Below are positions 1 to 5,432 of a stretch of DNA of 5,670 nt, piece after piece. The position numbers and the translations under genes were made by a program. Position 1 is the first letter of the stretch, and every line of letters starts with the position of its first letter. Origin of the DNA: an uncultured Haloferula sp. (GTDB lineage: Bacteria > Verrucomicrobiota > Verrucomicrobiae > Verrucomicrobiales > Akkermansiaceae); assembly GCA_946885645.1 (NCBI GenBank), contig CAMPGU010000264.1:1-5670 (forward strand), written 5' to 3'. The notes beneath the pieces were generated by a model, which had not been told where the DNA came from, did no database searches, and worked only from the letters and a program-made list of their open reading frames with translations.

Positions 1-336
1 GGTCACGTAGAGCTGAAGTCCCGCCTCGCGGATGATATTGAAAAGCACCGCGAATTCCTCCCGGAAAACGGCGATACGCGCCGCAGTCTCCAGCTCGTGG
101 AGAGGATGCGGGGCGAGGTGCGCCAGATCGTCCAGGGTTACCGCGTTGTAGCCGGCGGCGGCCGCCTCGCGGGTAAAGCGGCGCATGTCCTCCCGGATCC
201 GGTCCCATTGCACGCGGCGCGCTTCCCCTTCGGTCGCGAGGTGGGTGAAGGGGATTTTCGACCAATTGATCCGCCGCCGCTCGAAGCCGCGGAAGAACGG
301 CCCGATCGCATCGATGAGAAATATCTCCGGCGGCAT
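1..336 (-). CDS. N-terminal part of an uncharacterised protein, possibly a TIM-barrel (glycoside-hydrolase-like) enzyme; cut by the left window edge
   Basis: Reading the minus strand from an ATG at 336 gives 112 codons with no stop before the window edge, starting MPPEIFLIDAIGPFFRGFER. The pattern looks like alternating strand and helix: a hydrophobic strand at residues 4-15, a helix at about 41-61, the strand-like segment NAVTLDDLAHL at 64-74, an amphipathic helix at about 83-104 and another strand, LQLYV, at 107-111. That is typical of the first turns of a beta/alpha barrel, and the NAVTLDD strand end followed by His residues recalls sugar-processing barrels, but I do not recognise the family and this is inference. 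No signal peptide is visible. No other ATG, GTG or TTG lies in frame upstream as far as I read (to about 510). Upstream of the start is only AAGGA two bases from the ATG, too close for a normal ribosome site. It is separated by 164 bp from the helical-protein gene and need not share its transcript. Confidence 0.65.
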   Translation of the reverse strand, partial: MPPEIFLIDAIGPFFRGFERRRINWSKIPFTHLATEGEARRVQWDRIREDMRRFTREAAAAGYNAVTLDDLAHLAPHPLHELETAARIAVFREEFAVLFNIIREAGLQLYVT

Positions 337-403
337 GGTCCTTGTAACGTATGCGTCACCTGAAAGCAGGGGGAAGGACGTGAATTTGACAGGATCGTCG
401 CAA

Positions 404-420
404 ACGGCAGCACCTGCCGT
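404..420 (-). terminator. 7-bp perfect hairpin, candidate terminator or leader hairpin
   Basis: ACGGCAG at 404-410 and CTGCCGT at 414-420 are perfect reverse complements around a 3-base loop. In the minus-strand transcript the stem is followed by only three U residues, so as an intrinsic terminator it would be weak. It lies 81 bases beyond the stop codon of the 657-residue protein gene and 68 bases before the start of the leftmost gene, so it could end the first transcript or sit in the 5' leader of the second. Confidence 0.35.
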
Positions 421-453
421 GCGGCCGGCGGCGCTTATAAGCTCGATCCCGAC

Positions 454-471
454 AAAAACCGGCGGCTGCCG
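454..471 (-). terminator. Short GC stem followed by a T5 run, weak candidate terminator
   Basis: On the minus strand CGGC (471-468) can pair with GCCG (463-460) across a 4-base loop, and five T residues follow at 458-454. The arrangement (stem, then U run, 30-47 bases after the stop codon at 501-503) fits a rho-independent terminator for the 657-residue protein gene, but a 4-bp stem is short. It may act together with the stronger hairpin at 404-420, or be chance in GC-rich DNA. Confidence 0.3.
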
Positions 472-500
472 TCCCCGGGTAGTATCGCCCGCGGATGGGG

Positions 501-2474
501 TTACTCCTTCCCGTCCTTGGAGGCGGCGGAGGAGTTACGATCCGGAAGGATCTGCTCCAGCATCCGCTGGATGCCCGCGTCGGCGATTTCACTGCGGTCG
601 TAGATGGAACGCGCCTTGAGATACCAGGAGAGTGCGGAACCGATCTGTTTGTCCTTCCGCTCCTCGAAGCTGCGGGCCTTGTCGATGGCCTTGGTGAAAT
701 CCGCCACCTGCGGGGCCAGCTTCTCCAGTTCGCTGCCCAGCTTCGGATCGTCCGGGAACTCCTTCCGGAGTTCTGCCAGTTGCTCCCAAGCGGCATAGGA
801 TTGCTCTATCTTGCTGAATTCGTTTGCCTTGCCGATGGCCGCCTCAATCCGGGTCAAATTGGTAATGATCTGCTTGAAGGCTTCCTCGCGACCGGCATCC
901 CCTGCAATGGAGGGAGCCAACTCATACTGGCGGCGGAAGATTTCGCGGTAATTGCCCTCCCCCAGGAGACGGTCGAAGTCGTTCTTCGCGACGATCATGG
1001 TGCCGCCGGCCTCCACCAGACGGTCGAATTCTGCGAGCTTGGGATTCTGCGGCCATACCTCCATGGCCTTCTCGATCTCCTCCTTCGCCTTATCCACGTC
1101 GCCCGCCGAAGCGTGGTTCTTGGCGGACATGATGTGCATGTCGCTCACGCGGGTGTAGGCGGCAATGGCCGCCTCGGCCTTGGTGGCATCGAAGTCGCCC
1201 GCCGACTCCTTGAGCTTCACGGTGAGCGCCTTCGCCGCGGTGTAATCCTTCGCATCCAGTGCCGCGATCAGCTTGTAGGACTCCCGCACGAACTCGAGGA
1301 CCTTCCGCTTGTCATCCCGCGGCAGGGTCCGGACGGAGGGCATGAACTCACCCACGACATAAGCTTCGCTCAGACGCTTGGCAGCGCTCTGGAGCTCGCT
1401 CTTCCCGACCAGGAACTTGAAAGCTTCCACCCCCTGATCCACATCGCGGATGGCCTCGCTCGCGAGGGCATCCAGCGCGGAAACGGTCGGGCTGGTTCCG
1501 AGGCTCTCGCTAAAGAGCTTCGACATGTCGGATTTCTTGTCGATGTGCAGCTTGCTGTCCCCGTCCTTGAAGATCTGGTTGTAAAAGCGCGAGGCCATCA
1601 CCACGTGCTCGAAGCGCCGCTGCACGAAGAATTGCATCATCAGCGCCTGGTACTGCACCTTCGCCTGGAAGATTTGGATTTCCCCTTTGGTGAGGTTCTC
1701 CTTCTTCATCCCGTCGATCTCCTGCACCCGCTTCTCGGCATCGCGATAGGCCATGGAGTCGGTTCCCGTACCGGTACGCTCCTCGGTCCGGGCTTCACCG
1801 CCCTGTTGCCTGTTGTTGTTGCCGTTGTCGTCGTCGTCCCGGTTCCTCTGGCCCTGCGGCCCGAAGGACCGGCGCGCGCCGTTCCGCGAGCCATCGGCCA
1901 TGGTATCCGCGTTCCGGATGAGCCGCTGCTTTTCGTCATCCATCGCCACGTTCAGAGCCCGGGTGGCGCTGACGTCCTTTTTCGCAAGGACCGCGGTGTA
2001 GATGGCCTGCGAAAGCGAGTCGCACAGCTTCGCATCGGCGGGGAAAGAGGAAGCCATCGGCAGCAGCCTCACGCCTGCCGCGAAATCCGGCCCGCCCGGG
2101 TGATGCGGCGAGACCTTCTCAAGGATCCGGCTGATCGTTTCCCTGTACTCCTCCGCGGCCCCCGAGTTTTCCTCCGGTTCATTCAGATAGCGCTCGAAGC
2201 GCGCCGCGAGCAACCGGTTGTCGGTCGCCGCCCAGGTATGGCCGTTCCAAGAGATGGTTTCGCCCGCCGGGTCGAAGAATGGCAGCTCATTGCCGTACGG
2301 AGAAGAGTTTCCCTTCTCCTGCTGCGAGGAAGACGTGGTGGTATTGTCGGAGGGCGCGCCACGGGTATTGCCGGGGCCATCCGTCGCGCGGTCCTTCACC
2401 TCCGGGTGAAGCACCTGCGCGGGACAGAACACGGTCGTCGCCAGGAGGGCGGCAAGGGAGATGTAGGATCTCAT
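501..2474 (-). CDS. Exported helical protein with TPR-like repeat and charged low-complexity insert, function unknown
   Basis: The protein has 657 residues. It starts MRSYISLAALLATTVFCPAQ: one basic residue, a hydrophobic core at about 5-17 and a likely signal peptidase I site near CPA/Q at 17-20, so it is probably exported to the periplasm or beyond. Cys17 is not in a lipobox because Phe precedes it. Residues 23-65 are Ser/Thr/Asn-rich and probably disordered. Residues 196-236 form a low-complexity stretch rich in Arg, Asp, Asn, Gln and Gly, including DDDD at 213-216. Most of the rest is predicted helix, and about 445-481 (AKNHASAGDVDKAKEEIEKA, then a W-P-Q-N-P turn) looks like one TPR unit; 553-583, with a similar P-D-D-P-K-L turn, may be a second. 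No catalytic motif is seen. The ATG lies 9 bp after the stop of the small membrane-protein gene and has no Shine-Dalgarno sequence, so it may be translated by coupling. The family is not recognised; a scaffold or adaptor role in the envelope is a guess. Confidence 0.85.
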   Translation of the reverse strand: MRSYISLAALLATTVFCPAQVLHPEVKDRATDGPGNTRGAPSDNTTTSSSQQEKGNSSPYGNELPFFDPAGETISWNGHTWAATDNRLLAARFERYLNEPEENSGAAEEYRETISRILEKVSPHHPGGPDFAAGVRLLPMASSFPADAKLCDSLSQAIYTAVLAKKDVSATRALNVAMDDEKQRLIRNADTMADGSRNGARRSFGPQGQRNRDDDDNGNNNRQQGGEARTEERTGTGTDSMAYRDAEKRVQEIDGMKKENLTKGEIQIFQAKVQYQALMMQFFVQRRFEHVVMASRFYNQIFKDGDSKLHIDKKSDMSKLFSESLGTSPTVSALDALASEAIRDVDQGVEAFKFLVGKSELQSAAKRLSEAYVVGEFMPSVRTLPRDDKRKVLEFVRESYKLIAALDAKDYTAAKALTVKLKESAGDFDATKAEAAIAAYTRVSDMHIMSAKNHASAGDVDKAKEEIEKAMEVWPQNPKLAEFDRLVEAGGTMIVAKNDFDRLLGEGNYREIFRRQYELAPSIAGDAGREEAFKQIITNLTRIEAAIGKANEFSKIEQSYAAWEQLAELRKEFPDDPKLGSELEKLAPQVADFTKAIDKARSFEERKDKQIGSALSWYLKARSIYDRSEIADAGIQRMLEQILPDRNSSAASKDGKE

Positions 2475-2483
2475 GGCGGTAAA

Positions 2484-2888
2484 TCAGAGACGGTTGATGC
2501 CGGTTGCGACGGGGATGCCTCCTTGCCGGAACTTCACTTTGATCGAGTAGCGCTTTTCCCGCTCGATATTCACCTTCGAAAAATCCGGCGGGATCTCGAC
2601 GCCGACGAACTCATCGCCCGCAGGGGTGTCCACCTTCAGACTGATCACTTGGCCGCGGTCGGGGGTCCAGCGCAGCTTCTCGTCGATCACTCCTTCGATG
2701 ACGTACTCGTTGCCGCGGAGCGAGTTGCCGTTTTCCAGCATGTCCCGCATTTCGAGCGTGGACGTGTCGGAAAACGACTCCGCTTTCTTTCCAAGCAGGG
2801 CCTTGCCGCCGAAAAACGCGGCGACGACAAAGATGGCGATTCCAATGAGGAGGCCGGGACTGATTCCGGAACTGGCGCGACGAGCCAT
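2484..2888 (-). CDS. Small single-pass membrane protein with a C-terminal beta (OB-like) domain
   Basis: The protein has 134 residues. An Arg-bearing N-terminus (MARRASSG) leads into one hydrophobic helix at about 12-32, followed by GKK. Residues 36-57 form a short, partly charged linker. Residues 60-132 alternate like a small beta barrel: EYVIEGVIDEKLRW, then GQVISLKV, EFVGVEIP and RYSIKVKF. This resembles the tRNA_anti-like OB-fold domains found in small bacterial envelope proteins, but the match is by pattern only. With no cleavage site after the hydrophobic segment it is most likely an anchor, with the beta domain probably outside the inner membrane. It ends 9 bp before the ATG of the exported helical protein, so the two genes are surely cotranscribed and may act together. 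The ABC transporter gene is 94 bp upstream. The ATG at 2888 has no Shine-Dalgarno sequence. Confidence 0.82.
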   Translation of the reverse strand: MARRASSGISPGLLIGIAIFVVAAFFGGKALLGKKAESFSDTSTLEMRDMLENGNSLRGNEYVIEGVIDEKLRWTPDRGQVISLKVDTPAGDEFVGVEIPPDFSKVNIEREKRYSIKVKFRQGGIPVATGINRL

Positions 2889-2905
2889 GGTGTTTAGAAA
2901 GTTAT

Positions 2906-2933
2906 CGGCGGATCAGGTCATTAACGTCCGCCG
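2906..2933 (-). promoter_or_regulatory. 7-bp inverted repeat in the leader of the small membrane-protein gene
   Basis: CGGCGGA at 2906-2912 and TCCGCCG at 2927-2933 are perfect reverse complements with a 14-base AT-richer spacer. In the minus-strand RNA this stem would lie between the ABC transporter stop (2983-2985) and the small gene start (2888), ending 17 bases before the ATG. It has no U run after it, so it is not a typical intrinsic terminator. It could be an RNA hairpin that stabilises or separates the two cistrons, a protein-binding site, or chance. Confidence 0.3.
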
Positions 2934-2982
2934 CGAGAACAAGCTTCCACGATTTTCCCGCGGGTTCACGCCTTTTTCTCGG

Positions 2983-4743
2983 CTAGTCCCACTGGTGACG
3001 GCGGGTGCCGATCCAGGCCGCGATCAAACCCGCCACCACGTGGAAGGCCAAGGTGTAGGTGCAGGCCTGGCCCGAGGAGAGGGAGGTATCGATGACCGTT
3101 TTCACGGAATCGAGCACCTTCGGCTCGAGCGCGGTGACGCTCCCCGACCAAGCCCAGTAGGCGGAGATGAAGGGCCGGGTGAAGGATTCGATCGCCCCGG
3201 GGAGCGCGAGCACCGCCCCCGACAGCGGCAACTGGAAGCCCACGAGATAAATCGACAGAAGCGAGGCCTGCTCGGCGGTGCGCATCAGGGCGGAAATCCC
3301 GAGGCAGACCGCGGTCATGGCCCCGTTGATCATCAACAGGAAAATCAGGTGGCTTTCAAAGCCGCCGGTCCCTCCGCGGAAGGGGGCGAACATGTTCACG
3401 AAGACGCCCATCCACAGCGACTGGGCCAGCACCAGACAGGCGAGGAAGGTCACCTTGCTCGCCAGATAGGCCGATGGGCGCAGACCGCCGAACTTCTCCT
3501 TCTCGAACACCTGCCGTTCCCCGGCGATCTCCCGCGCGGAGTTGTTCGAGGCCATCAGCGAAAGCAAGATCACCTGGAACATGATGATACCCGAGACCGC
3601 CGAGCCGACCTGGACCTGATCTCCCCGGACCATCGTCTGCTCGTTGATCTGTTCCATGATGTTCTCCTGCCGGGTGTCGGAGAAACTCGCGACCGGCTTC
3701 TTGGCATTCTCCGAGAAAAGCGTCACGAGCACCGGGAAGCAAAGGAGGATGGCAAGCTGGAGGAATACCTGCCCGCGGTCGCGGAAAAAGATCCGCCAAC
3801 GGCGCGAAAGTAGCGTCGTGAATTGGGCGAAGAAGCCGGGCGTGCGGATCTTGCCGACCTCCTCCGGTGCGGTCGCCTCCGGATCCGGCTCTTCCGGCTC
3901 CGGCGGGAGCTGGAGGCTACCGGCATCGATCAAGCGGAGGCGGTTCCGGTCCAGCTTGGTGTAGTAGGACTCGCGGTGCTTCATCCACGAGCTCTGCCAG
4001 CGCTCGGACGTCTGGGTCGCGAGCTTCGGGTAAACTTCCTCCGTGTCGTGAACCGAAAAGTAGTGGGTCACCTGGTCCGGGGGACCGTGAAAGGCGACGC
4101 GGCCTTCATGCATGACCAGAATGGAATCGTAGAGTTCCAGATGGGCCAGCGAATGGGTCACGGACAAAACGATCCGGCCTTCCTTCCGCGAAAGATCATG
4201 CAGCAGGCGCACGATTTCCCGCTCCGAGCGGGGGTCGAGGCCGCTGGTCACCTCGTCGCAGAGCAGGAGCTTGGGGTCGGACACCAGCTCCATCGCCAGG
4301 CCGAGACGACGCTTTTGGCCGCCGGACAGCACCCTCACCTGCCGGTCCGCGATGGCCGCGAGGCCGGTTTCCTCCAGCACCCGGTCGATGCGCTGGTCCA
4401 GCTCCTCGATATTGCGGACCTTTACCCGCAAACGGGTGGCAGCCTCGACCGACTCATCGACCGTCAGAGGATCGTAGGCGATAGAGAACTGAGGAACGTA
4501 ACCGATATCCGAGGCATCGAGATCACCCTCCACAGAAAGATTCCGGCCTTCCCAATAGAGCCCCCCGGCGGACTCGGGGTTCAGGCCGGCGATGACCTTC
4601 AAGAGTGTCGTTTTCCCGCAGCCCGAGGGGCCTACGATCGCCATGAAATGCCCCCGCGGGACCTTGATGTTGACCTGATCGACAAGGTTTACGGCCTCGC
4701 CGACTTTCTGGATGGTGAAACTTACGTCCTGGAGTTCAAGCAC
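2983..4743 (-). CDS. ABCG/White-like ABC half-transporter: ATPase domain fused to an ABC-2 type membrane domain
   Basis: The protein has 586 residues and is an inner-membrane ATP-driven transporter, probably an exporter acting as a dimer. The ATPase domain (about 1-225) has every motif: Walker A GPSGCGKT at 38-45, Q-loop Gln85, signature LSGGQKRR at 139-146, Walker B LLLCDE at 159-164 with Glu164 as catalytic base, D-loop SGLD at 167-170 and switch His197. A linker (226-305) carries a Pro/Glu-rich stretch at 279-296. The membrane domain has six likely helices: about 325-344, 379-399, 429-453, 463-486, 493-516 and 563-580. Between helices 2 and 3 lies the ABCG-type coupling segment GERQVFEKEKFGGLRPSAYL (408-427). 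A 34-residue loop follows helix 1; the loop after helix 5 is about 45 residues and carries a single Cys near its end. The ATPase-first order is ABCG-like. The start is a GTG at 4743: an in-frame stop lies only 18 bp upstream and the next Met (34) would destroy the fold. No Shine-Dalgarno sequence is seen. Substrate unknown; no FHA domain is fused. Confidence 0.93.
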   Translation of the reverse strand: MLELQDVSFTIQKVGEAVNLVDQVNIKVPRGHFMAIVGPSGCGKTTLLKVIAGLNPESAGGLYWEGRNLSVEGDLDASDIGYVPQFSIAYDPLTVDESVEAATRLRVKVRNIEELDQRIDRVLEETGLAAIADRQVRVLSGGQKRRLGLAMELVSDPKLLLCDEVTSGLDPRSEREIVRLLHDLSRKEGRIVLSVTHSLAHLELYDSILVMHEGRVAFHGPPDQVTHYFSVHDTEEVYPKLATQTSERWQSSWMKHRESYYTKLDRNRLRLIDAGSLQLPPEPEEPDPEATAPEEVGKIRTPGFFAQFTTLLSRRWRIFFRDRGQVFLQLAILLCFPVLVTLFSENAKKPVASFSDTRQENIMEQINEQTMVRGDQVQVGSAVSGIIMFQVILLSLMASNNSAREIAGERQVFEKEKFGGLRPSAYLASKVTFLACLVLAQSLWMGVFVNMFAPFRGGTGGFESHLIFLLMINGAMTAVCLGISALMRTAEQASLLSIYLVGFQLPLSGAVLALPGAIESFTRPFISAYWAWSGSVTALEPKVLDSVKTVIDTSLSSGQACTYTLAFHVVAGLIAAWIGTRRHQWD

Positions 4744-4841
4744 GGCAGGCGGAGGGTGAATTCAAATGCCTACGCAGGAAAGCGGCCGGATCGCGCGAGG
4801 GCCAGAAAGAAAGGCCGCACCCCGAGCGGAGGCAGAATCAC

Positions 4842-4866
4842 CCGGTGCCACCATCTACTCCACCGG
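4842..4866 (-). other. 6-bp inverted repeat around the Fe-S scaffold stop codon
   Basis: CCGGTG at 4842-4847 and CACCGG at 4861-4866 pair across 13 bases that include the TAG stop at 4855-4857. No T run follows on the minus strand, so it does not look like an intrinsic terminator, and read-through into the ABC transporter gene remains possible. The remainder of the gap between the two genes (4744-4854) shows no recognisable promoter. Confidence 0.2.
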
Positions 4867-5316
4867 CACGATCCGGATTTTACCGGCGGGCTGCCTCATC
4901 GCTTCCGAAAGGGTAGTTCCGGCCGGTGCCGCCGGAGCGGCCGAGGGCGTCTGATCGAGCGCGTTTTTAAGAGCTCCCTCCACGAGCTGCCCGCAATGGA
5001 TCTTCATCGGCGGGAGCGGGCCCAGATTGCCCGTGAGTTCATTCGCGGAAAGTTCGCGGGCTTCCTCGGCGGTTTTACCCTTGAGCAGTTCAGTCGCCAT
5101 CGAAGCGACGGCGATGGCGGTCTGGCAGCCGAAGGATTGGAACGAGGCGCGGTCGATCACGCGCTTGCCGTCCTTTTCCGTGAATTTGAGCCACATGCGC
5201 AGCATGTCCCCGCAATCGGGGGAACCGACCGTGCCGACCGCGTCGGCATCCGCGATCTCCCCCTGATTCTGTGGCGAGGCCAAGGCTTCGCGGACCTTCT
5301 GTTCGAAATCGCTCAC
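4855..5316 (-). CDS. IscU/NifU-N-like iron-sulfur cluster scaffold protein
   Basis: This is a cytoplasmic scaffold on which Fe-S clusters are assembled before delivery to apoproteins. From the GTG at 5316 the protein has 153 residues. It carries the three cluster cysteines in their family contexts: SPDCGDM (Cys35, with Asp37 of the CGD motif), SFGCQTAIA (Cys64) and LPPMKIHC (Cys108). These positions nearly match those of E. coli IscU (37, 63, 106), which is why I prefer GTG 5316. A TTG at 5364 would add 16 Pro/Ala/Ser-rich residues unlike the family and would bury the palindrome at 5347-5360 in coding sequence. Neither start has a Shine-Dalgarno sequence. A tail of about 30 residues (Ala/Pro-rich, then KIRIVPVE) extends beyond the IscU core; its role is unknown. 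No cysteine desulfurase, HscA/B, ferredoxin or SUF gene is in the window, so the sulfur donor must be encoded elsewhere. It is followed after 111 bp by the ABC transporter gene and is divergent from the sugar kinase. Confidence 0.9.
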   Translation of the reverse strand: MSDFEQKVREALASPQNQGEIADADAVGTVGSPDCGDMLRMWLKFTEKDGKRVIDRASFQSFGCQTAIAVASMATELLKGKTAEEARELSANELTGNLGPLPPMKIHCGQLVEGALKNALDQTPSAAPAAPAGTTLSEAMRQPAGKIRIVPVE

Positions 5317-5346
5317 ACCCGACGATGCGGCAGGACGCGGGGGATT

Positions 5347-5360
5347 CAAGCCCGGGCTTG
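5347..5360. promoter_or_regulatory. Perfect 14-bp palindrome, candidate operator
   Basis: CAAGCCCGGGCTTG reads the same on both strands and is centred on CpG, as many LacI-family operators are. It is followed by another CAAG (5362-5365), giving CAAG-CTTG-CAAG spacing. It lies 31 bp upstream of the GTG start of the Fe-S scaffold gene and 72 bp upstream of the divergent sugar-kinase start, a suitable place for a regulator of either. In a window of this size and GC content one such palindrome could also arise by chance. Confidence 0.35.
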
Positions 5361-5364
5361 CCAA

Positions 5365-5432
5365 GGCAGGGCACGCCGGAAAGTCTAGGGCACCCGGCGG
5401 GCTCCTCGGACAGGGCCCTGCCGCCCGCGTGC
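5365..5432. promoter_or_regulatory. Divergent intergenic region with nested inverted repeats
   Basis: This stretch separates the scaffold gene (-) from the sugar kinase (+) and must hold promoter elements for one or both. GGCAGGGC at 5365-5372 is the reverse complement of GCCCTGCC at 5415-5422, and CAGGGCCCTG at 5411-5420 is itself a perfect 10-bp palindrome. AGGGCAC occurs twice in direct orientation (5368-5374 and 5387-5393), 19 bases apart. I see no convincing -35/-10 pair on either strand; the DNA is very GC-rich and promoters here may not follow the E. coli consensus. Confidence 0.35.

Noticed and set aside
97..363. An 88-codon plus-strand open frame at the left end
   Set aside because: It is antisense, in the same register, to the open minus-strand frame at 1-336, whose product has a more natural beta/alpha pattern.
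386..391. TTGACA on the plus strand as a -35 box
   Set aside because: There is no -10-like hexamer 16-18 bp downstream, and no plus-strand gene follows.
433..442. GCTTATAAGC, a 10-bp palindrome containing TATAAG, as a promoter or operator for the leftmost gene
   Set aside because: No -35-like hexamer lies at the right distance on either strand, and a single 10-bp palindrome is expected by chance in a window this size.
2412..2474. Lipoprotein signal in the exported helical protein because of Cys17
   Set aside because: The residue before the Cys is Phe and the preceding ones are Thr-Val, which does not fit a lipobox; a signal peptidase I site just after fits better.
495..2897. An 800-codon plus-strand open frame covering both envelope genes
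   Set aside because: It shares codon boundaries with the minus-strand genes, so it can be stopped only where they use TTA, CTA or TCA, codons that GC-rich genes avoid. The minus-strand proteins have a signal peptide, a membrane segment and a 9-bp operon junction; the plus-strand product has an unnatural Leu/Arg/Gly/His-rich composition.
2957..2964. CCCGCGGG after the ABC transporter gene as a terminator
   Set aside because: It is a palindrome with no loop, so it cannot form a normal RNA hairpin, and no T run follows on the minus strand.
2626..3813. A 395-codon plus-strand open frame
   Set aside because: It is in register with the ABC transporter gene on the opposite strand and runs antisense to its well-conserved membrane domain and to the small membrane-protein gene.
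4797..4816. GGCC/GGCC pair in the gap between the scaffold and transporter genes as a terminator
   Set aside because: The stem is only 4 bp with a pyrimidine-rich 9-base loop and no trailing T run.
3823..5388. A 521-codon plus-strand open frame opposite the ABC transporter and Fe-S scaffold genes
   Set aside because: Same codon-register effect; it crosses two clearly recognised minus-strand families and shows no domain of its own.
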